A DNA stretch of 64,000 nucleotides, taken from NCBI RefSeq assembly GCF_014529535.1, contig NW_023503372.1:2455772-2519771 (forward strand), given 5' to 3'. The stretch's first letter is position 1. Every line of letters begins with the position of its first letter. The notes under the pieces are model-generated. The model was not told the DNA's origin. It saw only the letters and a program-made list of their open reading frames with translations, and made no database searches. Shown one piece after another: positions 39,498-55,676 of this stretch. Source of the stretch: Bradysia coprophila. Lineage: Eukaryota > Arthropoda > Insecta > Diptera > Sciaridae. A program made the position numbers and the translations under genes.

Positions 39498-39737
39498 CTT
39501 CAGGTAAATAATTTGTTTCGTTGATTTGTTTGGCTGAGTCTCGGGGACATGCATTCTTTGATGATTGGATCTATAGTGATGGTCCAGAGGGTTTATCAGT
39601 TGGAAAAATATAAACTCAAAACATTGGTTTTTCATTGTAACATTTTTTTTTATATTTCAAAACTTCAGTTGTTATGACCCGACATAATAATTGTTTCTCC
39701 AAATAAAATAAAGTTTAAAAAAACCTTCGTCGCATCT

Positions 39738-40782
39738 TTACTCATTATCTGATTCGGGATCATATAGGGCAGACGCATCGGCGTCCTCATCATCTTCCTC
39801 CACCTCAATATAATCCATGTAATCATCACAGCATTCTTCTGATTTTAAAACATCTCTGCAACTTGCCTTCAGAGTCTTCGTGGAGATGGCTTTGTACGTT
39901 GGTGTAGAGTTCTCATCGACATCACTCAATGTCTCTTTCAATTTGACAATTTTCTCCAATATTCGTTTATAATCAAAGGTTTTCGGTCGATGAATATCTC
40001 TATACGGATCATTCACCAACTGCCCATCCATATCCCGATTGGATTCTATCACATTTTCGTAGAATTGATAATTGGCCTTAAAATAGGAGATCATTATTTC
40101 TCGAAGTGCACCAGGCATTCCATATGTATCTGCATTGTACTCCTGCAACATCTCAGCGACAGCGACGCGCAAAGTTTCGTGGACGATAATATTATTGTAG
40201 TCACTGACTCTCTTTTCAACATCCACACTTTTATTAGTCCGCGTTTTCTCATGGCCAGGTTCGTTGTAGTAGGGATTCGCATCCATCAGGCTTCGAATAG
40301 ACACCAGCGTCGACAATATTGTCTGTGACGAACACCAGCTGGGACCTGTACAGAAGTAAACATTTAAAAAAGGAAATTTTCGAGTGAAAAATGATTCCCA
40401 TGTTACCTTCCCACGTGCCTAGAATACTGAGACACACTTTTCCGTTCGCGTACAGATTTGGACTGAAGCGGACAGTCTTCCGACTCGTTGTCCGATTTTG
40501 AACGTCTGGCGGTTTCAGTGGATATGTATCGGGATATCTAAAATAGTCAGTTGAATTGAATGCGTTTGAGATGGGAAATCGTAAATAGTTTTACTTGAGT
40601 ACAAAGTAGAAAAATCCGTTTTCGTATGGTGTTTCCGGTGGACCGATGAGCAATGCGTGAATCAAGCATATATTGTCTTCATCGGGAACGATATAGATGC
40701 CGTCAATGTTTTCTTCGTAAAACTCACGAATATCGTTCATAATTCGCAACGTATGAGTCTTGCCTTTTATCTCAGACGTCAT
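39738..40782 (-). CDS. Ube2z: UBE2Z-like E2 ubiquitin/FAT10-conjugating enzyme
   Basis: An E2 conjugating enzyme of the USE1/UBE2Z type; in vertebrates it is charged by UBA6 and passes ubiquitin or FAT10 to substrates. Exons 40782-40595, 40537-40407 and 40345-39738 join to about 308 residues. Key sequence: [30 protein letters not shown], then [20 protein letters not shown] with the active-site Cys at about residue 98. The E2Z-specific long C-terminus follows ([22 protein letters not shown]-like [21 protein letters not shown]) and ends in a very acidic tail ([20 protein letters not shown]). The vertebrate Ala/Pro-rich N-terminal extension is absent; an in-frame TAA upstream supports the ATG chosen. 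A CAG acceptor about 90 bp upstream suggests an intron in the 5' UTR. Confidence 0.92.
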
Positions 40783-41507
40783 AGTTGAGAATTATATCTT
40801 TTTCAGTCTCAGAGCTCTGAATGGTATGATAAATTGACCTTCCAACGGATACTTTACGTAGAACAATGATCTGAAATGATGTGAAAATTTGATAAGAATT
40901 ACAAGACGTGCCAGCCATTTTCTGTTTTATTAATCGAGCTTTTGTTGTCTTTAAGGTAAAATTAGTTTGGAATCAAAACCAAAGTCAATAATGCTTACAC
41001 TTTAAGTCACTAACAGCTCAAGTCCGCGACTCAGAATAAACTAAATGTTTCGCTGAAATGAAACGCATAACAATTCGATATTACAAGTAACCGAAGACTA
41101 AACCATGTGTTGTGCGTACTTGTATTTTTTTTGTGTATCGAGAGGTAACACGCCGATCCAAAAATGATAAAACGAAGAAAGGAGATGGCACAATTAACGT
41201 GCATGTTGAGCGCATATATATCCATTTCGCTTTGAATGCACTAAGTATCATTAGGGTTGTATTTCAGCAAGGTATGTGTCATCAGAGCATTAAAAAGTAA
41301 TTAACAAACTGAAGGTAGAATTGTAGGTATTTAAAATTGTAAAGGACAACCATATAGTGTATAGTGAACGTCTCAAATTTGACCAGTTGAGTTCTTTCAA
41401 AACATCGACGAATTATGAAACATGACAACCCAAATCAACGCACCAGCATTCGCACTGCACTTGACAATGACATGAGAAGCATATTAGGTGGTATAAACGG
41501 TATAAAC

Positions 41508-41678
41508 CAAGGTAAATATATGGGCGGGGGTAATTCCATTCAGACGCAGATGGCCCAGGTTTCTAAGCAATTTTGTTATTTTAAAGACAGCGAGAGATGG
41601 CGTTCATAGCAGACTTTCGTGCCACTGCACATCTGATTCGGTTGTATATGGCATTACCTCCTCACTATATTTACCTTG
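41508..41678. mobile_element. MITE with 8-bp duplication GTATAAAC
   Basis: The termini CAAGGTAAATATA and TATATTTACCTTG are inverted repeats, with looser pairing further in (GGTAAT/ATTACC). GTATAAAC lies on both sides (41500-41507 and 41679-41686). An 8-bp duplication and CA-starting ends suggest hAT. No coding capacity at 171 bp. Confidence 0.75.
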
Positions 41679-42084
41679 GTATAAACGTGTTTTTATAAGT
41701 GTAAGTCGAATGTGTGATACACTGTCCAATTGTGGCATCTGAAATTCAAATACAGAAATGCTGGTGCGTTGTCCAAAAAATGTTTACAGCTGTTTGCATT
41801 TTAGAAAACTATTATTGTCATGACTCACGGGCGTAAGTTTTTCTTTTTTTACGTTTCACGCACATAAAAGCAATGCACAAGAACCGAAGGTCACGTTTTT
41901 TTGATCATAGAATTTACCAGAGCTTCAAAATCCTTCAGTTGTAGCATAAATTTTGTTATACGAGAACCTAAGATAACAGACGAGGTTGAAACAGGCTTTT
42001 CTCTTTACGCTATTTTCATTTTTCTATAAATGATCCCACATCATGCAATATGCCAACACAAGGTATGGTAGAATGTCAAACTTT

Positions 42085-42405
42085 GTATGCAGCGGAGGAC
42101 ATAGCGATCAAGGCTGTATACTTTGGGGAGGTCACGCAGACCGCCATTTTATTAGATACGCGGGAACACACCACTTCTGATGACTTTACATATACAAAAA
42201 ATTCACCACATCATCAAGACGACGAGAATCATCAGAATAGGTGAATTTTTGTATGAAATCGGCCAATTTATCATCAACTGTGGTGTGTAACCCGCGTATC
42301 TGTATCTGCGTGACCCGCGTGACCTCCCCAAGTATACAGCCTTGATAGCGATTTCATATAAACAAACTCACCTCCCATGAGAAATCGCTATGTCCTCCGG
42401 TTTGT
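42085..42405. repeat. Older palindrome hosting a nested MITE
   Basis: TTTGTATGCAGCGGAGGACATAGCGAT on the left pairs with ATCGCTATGTCCTCCGGTTTGTATG on the right once the inner element (42109-42344) is removed. The host is therefore itself a short foldback of about 80 bp. Confidence 0.6.
42109..42344. mobile_element. hAT-like MITE with 8-bp duplication ATAGCGAT
   Basis: It begins CAAGGCTGTATACTTTGGGG and ends with the complement (...CCAAGTATACAGCCTTG); pairing continues through GAGGTCACGC and a second block (GATACGCGGG, CACACCAC). ATAGCGAT is present on each side (42101-42108 and 42345-42352). An 8-bp duplication fits hAT. It split an older palindrome. Confidence 0.8.
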
Positions 42406-42606
42406 ATGAACAGACCATACCTGGTTTATACTTTCATTGGTAATATGGATTATTAGAAATTATCGCTATAAATTCGATATGAATGTCATATTTTTAGTCT
42501 ATCTTGCGCAAACAAAACTACATGTCGTTCGTGTTCACACAAAGAAAATATGTATTCTGTTTGTACGAACTCGCATGTACCGATAAAAGGAAGCAACCAT
42601 ATAAAT

Positions 42607-42684
42607 CTGTATCAGAGAAACGATAACAGATGGCGTTGCAGCCGCCTCACCGGTGTGGCGCCATCTGTTATCATTTCACTGATC
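42607..42684. repeat. Small palindrome (AGATGGCG arms)
   Basis: ATCAGAGAAACGATAACAGATGGCG faces its near-complement CGCCATCTGTTATCATTTCACTGAT across a GC-rich loop. Possibly a minute MITE. Confidence 0.5.
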
Positions 42685-43350
42685 TGTACCTGATTTTTCG
42701 AAGAGACGAAGAGGGCAATATCTTGAATAACATGACAACGTCAAGAGCAGCAGGGTCAAGAGATATGTTTCATGCCCAAAAATCAACATTCGAAATTTAA
42801 GGACTGTCGCTGTAGGTTAAACCTAGAAAATAAAGAACACACACGGGGAATATGACGAAATTACATTGATTTCCATAGACAGATTAATTTCGAGTGGATG
42901 CATTAAACGTTGGTTAACATTGCAAAAGACACTCGTATAATTTAATCAATTAATCTTTTTTTACTCTTCTAACCAACGTCTTCGTACATTTGAATGAATT
43001 CACCTTTCCCACCCGCTAATTATTTTTTTTAAATTCTAAGAAAAAATATGGGTCAAATATTTAAGCCGTCCGTACCATCTGAACACATTTTGGGCTATAT
43101 TTTCGGGCTGGCCTGAAAATACGAGCCTGCTATGCAAAAGTGTGTTCTATTTTATTACCTTGACTGAAAGTTAATTTATTACAGATCATTTTATTTTCAT
43201 TGTTCGAATAAAGCCCAGGTTGTGACGAAAAAACTTCTAACCAAAATATTACTCTAAACTTAATGACGTCCTCACATGAGTATAATGGAAGATCTTAAAA
43301 TATTTTCGGTCTATTTTTGATCATTTCTTGTTGACTCATACAAAATGTAC

Positions 43351-43463
43351 GTGTCTATAGTAGAACTTGAAAATAGACCCAAACGAATCGTATTATTCAT
43401 AGGATGGAGTTTGTGTCTGTAGTAGAACTTGAAAATAGACTTAAACGAATCGTAATTATTCAT
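43351..43463. repeat. Direct repeat in the secreted-peptide promoter, ~50 bp x2
   Basis: GTGTCTATAGTAGAACTTG... (43351-43400) recurs as GTGTCTGTAGTAGAACTTG... (43413-43463) with about four differences. It ends about 30 bp before the TATA box of the gene at 43562 and so probably duplicates upstream control sites. Confidence 0.8.
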
Positions 43464-43492
43464 TTATGATGGAAACTGTACTCCAGCTGCTG

Positions 43493-43531
43493 TATATATA
43501 CTGCATCCATTTCCTATCCAGATCAGTTCAT
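43493..43531 (+). promoter_or_regulatory. Core promoter: TATA box plus initiator
   Basis: TATATATA begins at 43493 and ATCAGTTC at 43522, the arthropod TCAGTT initiator, whose A (43525) is 32 bp downstream. AGATT at +28 resembles a downstream promoter element. The coding ATG follows at +38. Confidence 0.75.
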
Positions 43532-43561
43532 TCTACGACGAGAACGGTTGAAGATTTAATA

Positions 43562-43871
43562 ATGAAATATTTTCTGGTGTTCGCTTGTGTTATCTTCTGT
43601 TTGGGAAGTGTAAGTTGAATAAAATTAACGCATTTTTTTTTTCAAAAGCTAAAGCCACAACTCTTTGTCAACGTTATAATAGGCCTATGGTTCACCTGTT
43701 TCCAAGCCTGATCCAACATTCGGACTTTTCGCTGGTCTAGCACAGCTACAAGCGGCAGCTGCAGCTGCAGGCAATGCACCTCTGTATAGTAATATGTATA
43801 GCGGTTATGGCAGCGGTGTTATAAATTCGAACTCATTCGATTATGTTCATAATATAGTAATTCGAAAATAA
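43562..43871 (+). CDS. Small secreted Ala/Gly/Tyr-rich peptide
   Basis: Exons 43562-43609 and 43683-43871 flank a 73-bp GT-AG intron and give 78 residues. The N-terminus MKYFLVFACVIFCLGSAYGS is a clean signal peptide, and the intron falls right at its end, as in many insect cuticle and short secreted-peptide genes. The mature part has KPDPTFGLFAGLAQL, a run of alanines (QAAAAAAG), then SNMYSGYGSGV and a C-terminus VIRK. AATAAA overlaps the stop, so the 3' end is probably short. I do not recognise a named family; a cuticular/eggshell-type or neuropeptide-like short protein is conceivable. The well-spaced core promoter makes a real gene likely. Confidence 0.75.
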
Positions 43872-43924
43872 ATATTTTGCTGCCAGAATGACACTTTCTA
43901 AAAGGATGGACGCAACGTTTGATT

Positions 43925-44098
43925 GACACAGGCAGGGCCTATTTTTGAAAAATTAATTTGCTAAAATTTTCCGAAATTTCGTAAGATTTCCCAAAAAATT
44001 TTAACAAAAAATGTAGCAAATTTTGGGAATCCTTAGGAAATTTTGGAAAATTTTAGCAAATTTAGCAAATAAATTTTCGAAAAATAGGCCCTGTGTCA
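43925..44098. mobile_element. CAGGGCC(T)ATTTTT foldback element
   Basis: TGACACAGG...GGGCCTATTTTTGAAAA on the left pairs with TTCGAAAAATAGGCCCTGTGTCA on the right, and AAATTTGCTAAAATTTTCC-like sequence recurs inside on both arms. It shares its end with the 31878-32017 element but lacks an evident 8-bp duplication. It starts about 55 bp after the secreted-peptide stop. Confidence 0.55.
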
Positions 44099-46818
44099 CA
44101 CAGTTACGATCTTCATTACTTCAAGTATGAATTTGGATGTGTAGACTATTGGCAACGTGATGTATATGTCCTAGACTTTCTAAACCGGTGTGAGTCTTTT
44201 ACAAGATGACAGGTAAACAATCAAATTATCATGTTTCCGATTATGAAAAGTCTCAACTTTCGTCTTCCGCAACCCAACACTTTGTCCTATGCGATTCTTG
44301 GATACTATTTGCCGCAACAAAGATGTGACCTTAATGAAGAAAGTTTCCAGACAATGAAGAGTATTAAAGACGAATTTACGCAAACTTCGCTTCGGCCAGT
44401 TCGGTCAATCGGTTCAGTTCATGGAATCCTTCTATAAAGACATAATCGTCTCAATACTGTTCGAAAGTTTAAACCGATACCGAGTGAGCTCTTTAAAATT
44501 CTATGACATATAACGTCTCCTTTTTCCCATAAAATTTTTTCACTCGAGGCCCCATCTTTACGACTATCTAATTGATAGCCAACTATCCCATTCAAAACTA
44601 ATGATCACATTAAAAGCCAACTATGGCTAATGAGAATATATCCGAGTACATATACGTAACATTTGTGGCTTACACTTTCATTGGTTGCGTTGGCCAGCGT
44701 TGGTGACCAGCAACTCACCGAAAACATGTTACACATTTTATATACTCAAACTTTTTTTTATATTTTGGTAGATTAGTAGTAGGCGCTGTGAAAATGGCTG
44801 GACGTGAAAATTTTTGCTCGTCGAATTTTTCTAAATTTTTTAAGTTATTTCTTGGTTTTTGTGGTTTGTTTTATTTCAAAGTTGTTTATGGTTGTTTACG
44901 GTTGTGTCCGATTGTTTTCGCGAGCGATTGCTGTTTCCCGAATGAAATTTACGACGGACGGAGACGTAGGCTCATGGGCGGTGAAACGGGACGGTTACCA
45001 GCATTTTCTGCTCAACAAGCTGTTCAATGGAATTCATGAATTTGAGGGAAATGGCAAGAAATAGGGGCCGAATACCAATGCGGAAACTAACACGAGGGAT
45101 ATCGAAATGAACTGTATCCAGGTGAAACAGTAAAACTCAATGATGAACGCAGGCTCTGATTCTGGTATCAATATGTTGCAAATACGGTTTGTACCGAATA
45201 TATGATACTGAACTGATACGATCGGGACCCAGTGCAGCACGGTTCGGAGAAAACTCTGACTCCAGTTGAAGCAGATACGGTTTGTATATGGTAACGGTTT
45301 CGGTACGTATGCGATGTAACTTGATGTGTGAGTTGTTGATGCTTTCCAAATGCCATTCTTTGAATGCATCGTTTCTCACAATTTTTCTTTGTCATTTCTT
45401 ATAAGCATTTACGCTTTTAGTTTGGATGTGCTGTTTTGCCAGCTTTGTCAATCAGATCCTTCACGGATAATCCGGTACGATTAGGAGCCTTAGTCTTTTT
45501 TATGCTGTGCATTCGTGAGCAAGTGCAAACAGTTTGCAATTATTTGTGATTTGTCTAGAGTTTTTTCTTTCCGTAATGTTGCGCGCTTCGAGTTTCAGTC
45601 TGTTTTGTTTTAGTTGTTGTCGACGTCTGTCAAGTCAACGAAAGTTGAAAAAACTTGCTAACCGCTGACTCGTTGTGTGACCCTGATCAGTGGAATGTGC
45701 AGACTGATGCACTGAAAGTTACGCAAAAGAGTGGAAGTGTTACGTAAAAGGGTGAATCTTCTGTTGAGTCCACGTGTGCCTTGGAAGTGGCAAATAGCGA
45801 AGAATTTTGCTTCGAAATTTTTAATGATTGTTTTAGCGGGCCTTAGTCGACCACTTGGTTGAAATCCCTGTGTCGTTTCTTGTGTGAGATTTTTGCTTTG
45901 GGTTGCCTTTCCTGAGGTATCTAGTTCGCTAGGACTAAGTAGAAATTCTCTAGGGTCGGGCCTTTGCGTTATGTTTCTTAAAAGAAGGAAATCTCTAGAG
46001 CCGATTTCTCTAGGACCGAAAGCGTCTTTGCGTTACCTTTCGTAGAAGGAGAAATTCTCTGGGACCGAAAAGAACGCCGGTTGACAGTAACCGACTTTCG
46101 TCCGCTTTTCTATACAGGATTACGTTAGTTGTCTTAGTCTTCGCTTTCATCCTTCAACTCTTGACTCGTCAACCGCTTTCTAAACCTTCGTTCACTCAGT
46201 GGAAGATATGAAGGTATATGCATCTAATTTAATATTATCTCCATCGTATGTACCTTGACCTAATGACTTCCTGGTGGACTCTGTTTCGATGGGCGCGAAG
46301 AACAAAAGAGTGATTATGAAATGTGGAATTAGGCCACTTAATGAAACAATATTATCTAAAGACTGAACGGAACAAACGGAATGGACAATGGTGAGATTAG
46401 TGAGAGTCTCCATAAGACAGGTAATTGTAAAGTTATAACAGGTGAGATTCGAACAACTAATTCGTTATCAGGTAATTGATTTCTCCTTGTGGCATTATAT
46501 TGTGTCACATTGTATTGTATTATACCTCAATATTTTTCGAGCAATGAAAGAGCTCAGGTAGTCGGTTCATCTCCCCACTGCCGTGTAGTTAGTCCGATCA
46601 CTTTGTCGAGCGACGGTGATTGTTGTTAGATTAAGTTTCAACATACCTCGAGTAGCGATCCAGCGCTGTTCACGGTAAACGTGATTTGTTTAATATACAA
46701 TGCACGCTTACTATGAACCGGAGAGTAAAAAGGGGGATCCAAGTGGATAAGTCCCACTATCAGCGGTTCAACGTTCAAACTCTACTGGTTATGTGCACAG
46801 GCACCAGCTCTTGATATG

Positions 46819-46844
46819 TCACGGTCACGGTCACGGTCACGGTC
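46819..46844. repeat. Tandem hexamer (ACGGTC)4
   Basis: Four perfect units of ACGGTC in a row, with no surrounding gene. Confidence 0.85.
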
Positions 46845-47841
46845 AAACTTTTTTTTATATTTTGGGAATATAAACTGTCATTTACATCACCATGAGTGAG
46901 AATACTGGTGAAATTATATTAAAACTTATAGTACTAAATTATAAGAAACAAAGACAATTTAAGAAAAATTACCATTTAAATTCTGGAACAACATTTACAA
47001 TAATCTTAAAAATAAAAAAACAGTCAAGGGACCTGACTCGCCCATCAGGTGGGACCCAGTGTTATACTTCACCAAATGTATGCGCTTATGAATTATACAC
47101 TACCTGATCAACGTTGACAACAAAGCGTACTTGCTATCCTCGGCGGGAGTACAATATTATCAAACATATTGCTTCCTTTAGTGTAGGCATTGCACTAGGA
47201 TTGGACTGACACTGACGATTTTTAATACAGGAAGTGCATATATCATTTTCACCTGAACTTATATTATTTACCTATTATTATCACCTTCTTCTTACTCTTG
47301 GCCTAACAAAACAACCCTTACGCATTTCTTACTCTTCATGTACTCACTTCTGACTTTACGCGTACCTACTTCTTAGGCGCTCTTGTTAAAAAATACTCCG
47401 TCGTAAATATTATTAGCAGCGGAAAACGTACACACTACCCCTTACAGGTCTTTTAAAAAAAAACTGGGAAGAAACTTACTTGAAAATTAATGCGTTGTGT
47501 CCTTTCCCTCCAAAGTTTTATTGTCGCACATTTTCATTTAAAACACTCACAGTATTAGTTGTGAAATTGACAAACATTGTGTGTATGTTTACAATAACAA
47601 AAACCAATTGAATGATTCCAAATGTTTTGGTAACGAGTACTAGATCAATTTTTCATAATTTCCTTGAGTTTGACAATAGTTATTTACCCGCCACCTTAAA
47701 ATACAAAGTTTACTCATGAGATAGCAGTAGTAAAAAAAGTTGTGAAAGAGGCCATCGTGGAGGATAGGTCTGGTTCCAAATGAAGTATGTCGATACCTGA
47801 AATTACTAATGCTCTATCGTCCCTCATCGGATAGTGCGTGG

Positions 47842-47967
47842 AAATTCACGCCGTAAGTGCGCCTTCTATTTTAAAACATACCTACTGTGTAGCAAGTCAT
47901 TTTAAGGCTTAGTTATTTTGTGCAACTGTCAGTTGATAAAAAAATTAAAACTTATGGCGTGAATTGG
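47842..47967. repeat. MITE-like element with TTCACGCCGTAAG ends
   Basis: AATTCACGCCGTAAGTGCG at the left is mirrored by CTTATGGCGTGAATTGG at the right. A second element with the same end motif is nested in the hAT insertion (60731-60901), showing a dispersed family. Confidence 0.5.
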
Positions 47968-48392
47968 TGTATGTACTATCGCTATAGACCTTATGATCAG
48001 AGCGAGAGTTCCGAAATGGGCGATGCAAGGTGTAATTTAAAAAAACAAATTGTCGGTTTGATGATTTTTCGATTATCATAAAGATACGAGTTAAAGTTAC
48101 CCCAAAAGTCGCGAGTCTATATTCGTTTGAAAGCTCTTGAAATTCCCTTTAAAATGAGCTACGACACGACTATATTCCTTTCCAGTCACATATTTTAGAA
48201 AGCTTTAAGTCCAAAAAAATTCTGAAAAAGTTATAGTATGCCAAATTGAAGCCACGGTCTCTACGATTAATTATCATATACACTTAAGATATATTTTTCC
48301 GCACAGCCGGCAGAACTAATCTCACTATGGCTTTGGGACCAAAAAAGTCGGTTTTCACAGGTGCGCATGGGAGCTTCAAACTTCAGATTTTT

Positions 48393-49241
48393 AGCCCCGT
48401 ACGAAGTACGAAGGGGCTTATAGGATTACGATGCCGTGTGTAATTGATGGAATTCGAAGCAGACGGTAAGGGCAAAGTGTTTGCCTATGTTCATAGATAA
48501 CGAATCCACAATAAAAATTTTGTCTGTCCGTCTGTCACGTCGATATCTTGAGTAAATCAAATCCGATTTCAAAAATTTTTTTCCCTGAAAGATAGTCAAA
48601 ATAGTGAGGCTAAGTTCGAAGATGGGCGATTTTGGGTCGACCCTTCCGGAGCTGGGGCCCAATAAGTGCCTAACTGTTTTTCGACGATATCTCCAGACAT
48701 TTAAGCACTAAACTTGTAAGTGATACGTCAAATGAAAGGTATTTACAATACGGATCGACAAAAAAAAAATTTATGGAAATCAGATGATTGACTCGTTAGT
48801 TAGACCCCTTGGAGTGAACTAGGTACAGGGCGGCAAGCCGTTTTTGCTTGTAGGTTGGCCAAATTTGAACGTATTTGCTTTATTAGATAGGTATTGACCG
48901 TACCAATCAGGGAAAAAAAAGTTTATGAAATTCGTTTCACCGGAGAGTGAGCTAGGTCTCTTGGAGTGAGCTTATATGTGGCTACTCGGCCGTACAGTGA
49001 AGGTGATGTTTTTTGTTAATATCTCGAGTAAACTTTGACCGAATTTCATTAATTTTTTTTTGTTTGAAAGGTACCAACGAATGTAAAGCAGCCGTACTAC
49101 TTTCCACCTCCTAACAAAATGGCCGTCGGCCGCCATTTTGGATTTTTGTAAAATCAATATAAATCGGTGAAAATGATACTTACTTAATTTTAGGTCAATT
49201 CGAAATTTGTGTTACATTTGAAAGGAACGTCGTACGGGGCT
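48393..49241 (+). mobile_element. TIR element, copy A (AGCCCCGTACGAAG ends)
   Basis: It begins AGCCCCGTACGAAGTAC and ends with the inverted motif GTCGTACGGGGCTT. Internal landmarks are CATAGATAACGAATCC, a GTCCGTCTGTC stretch and TCAAATGAAAGGTATT. The same landmarks, in reverse order and on the other strand, recur in copy B at 57389-58757. ATTGCGC..GCGCAAT borders both copies. Open frames inside are short and not convincing as transposase, so it appears non-autonomous; superfamily unknown. Confidence 0.65.
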
Positions 49242-49521
49242 TCGTAATTGCGCTATGCGCAATTTTTAAGACGTACACATTCTGACGGCTCGTTTTTTTT
49301 GTATTTTCGTGTTCAGTGGACCATTCTGCATCGAACCTACCCGCAGGCCTTAAAAAATTTAAAAAAAGGTTGCAAAACGCTACACCCTAATGTGTAAGGT
49401 GTTCTGCAGCAAGAACTCTGTCGGTATCGACAATTCTGATCAAAAGAATTTCTAAAAACAATGTAAAGTCAAGAATATAGGATAGGGCCGATATTTTGTA
49501 ATTTTCTTGCGGGCGGCTGTA

Positions 49522-49645
49522 CAGTCCTCGACATTTCAAATGTCTCACTGTCAAATTTTTCTGAGAATTGCATTGTGTCATTGCGAATTTACAATGACAT
49601 TCTTTGAAAAAAATGGCAGTGAGACATTTGAAATGTCGAGGACTG
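49522..49645. mobile_element. Tc1/mariner-like MITE (CAGTCCTCGACATTTC ends)
   Basis: CAGTCCTCGACATTTCAAAT and its complement form near-perfect arms of about 38 bases. TA precedes and follows (49520-49521 and 49646-49647). A TA duplication with CAGT termini is the Tc1/mariner pattern. The 107-codon minus-strand frame over it (49387-49710) is an artefact of the repeat. Confidence 0.75.
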
Positions 49646-49776
49646 TACATTTCGACGTTTAGACAAACTAATAAAAGATCAGTGCATTTTAGAGGCATTC
49701 CGTTGAACAATTTTTTGTTTAGAATAATGTTTTACGTCGATTAAAAATAACTTATAAAAACTTCAATCCCCCATTA

Positions 49777-49854
49777 TAACTTGCCTTGGGTTGGGGTAAT
49801 TGTCATTGCATTTTTTCATATAAATTTTTGATATACTCCCCATCAAGGCAAGTT
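49777..49854. repeat. Very short inverted-repeat element, second copy
   Basis: TAACTTGCCTTGGG and CATCAAGGCAAGTTA bound 78 bp with an internal CATTGCATT, like the unit at 35785-35860. Confidence 0.5.
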
Positions 49855-50567
49855 AATATAACTGAAACTGAACCAAATTATATATCCTTCTCACTCATCA
49901 TGACAGTCTATGTATATCTCAGTAGGCCGGCTCAAACTCCAGAGATTGTGGAGATATTGTGCGAAAAAGATGTCTTTCCCCAGGCCTAAACTATTTCTTG
50001 AAAAAAGTACGGGCCCAATATTTTATTTTAGTATTTCGGAACATAAAAACACCTTTTTAGTCTAATATCCCACAATTACAGGAATCTGAACCTAATATGT
50101 CAGCCGTTACACGTCGAAGAAAATCCAAAATGGTGCAAAAATTGAGCTAATAGAGCCAAGTGACTAGGGCAGTTGAAAAAGTTAGAAATGCGAAAATTAA
50201 CCTTGTCAGCCACGTCAGACGAAGACCTTCCAACTTAAAATTGTATTTTTCAATTACACTAGCTTTCGTTCTGAGAGGCTTTCATCTACATAACTTGAAT
50301 TTCAACAGTTTGACTTTAGTTTATCGGATAATATTGCAGGCGAGTAACTAGGTACTTTCGCTCTTGAGACGTGTAAACACTATCAAAGATGTCTGACTTC
50401 CCGCGTTTCTCACAAAGTACACCTAGTACATTTCCATAATTCGCACGATAAAACGTCAAAACATTCAACTTTTCGTTCTTCATCTGTGTATATGTATAAC
50501 TGTTGAAAATGATTTTATTTCGATCTGTTGCTTATCAAAATTTAATTTAACATTTTTTCTGAGCACA
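49855..50567. other. Intergenic; upstream region of BLM
   Basis: No supported gene in about 700 bp. The BLM 5' UTR and promoter must lie here; no TATA box is obvious, as usual for a repair gene. Confidence 0.4.
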
Positions 50568-55555
<4,988 letters not shown>

Positions 55556-55676
55556 TTTGTGGCTGGATGTGACGAATGAATTCTTTTTTACAATTTGAAA
55601 AGTTCAGGAATTTTGCTAATGTGATGATGATGATGATGTTTATTGTTGCAAGTTATTAAAATAGTGTTAAAGCCGA

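Larger units (their letters stand above)
40874..43490. other. Intergenic region dense in short DNA transposons
   Basis: No supported gene. It contains the MITE at 41508-41678, the nested pair at 42085-42405 and a palindrome at 42607-42684. Open frames that cross these are artefacts of the repeats. The right end carries the duplicated upstream region of the secreted-peptide gene. Confidence 0.5.
44100..48390. other. Intergenic; repeats but no supported gene
   Basis: Open frames of 68-111 codons (for example 44788-45039 and 45034-45369) lack splice context and recognisable sequence. Between 45.92 and 46.07 kb a block rich in TTCTCTAGG(A/G)CCG and TTTGCGTTA is imperfectly duplicated. A hexamer tandem lies near 46.82 kb and a MITE near 47.85 kb. 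Confidence 0.45.

Noticed and set aside
40780-40873. Minus-strand stretch FYVKYPLEGQFIIPF... before the UBE2Z start, after a CAG acceptor
   Set aside because: It ends in a TAA just upstream of the UBE2Z ATG and two frames are open; simplest as a 5' UTR exon, not a separate gene.
44788-45369. Open frames of 80-111 codons on both strands
   Set aside because: Hydrophobic or mixed translations without splice or promoter context; several frames overlap, as expected by chance.
49387-49710. 107-codon minus-strand frame
   Set aside because: It spans the Tc1/mariner-like MITE arms; symmetrical repeat translation, not a gene.
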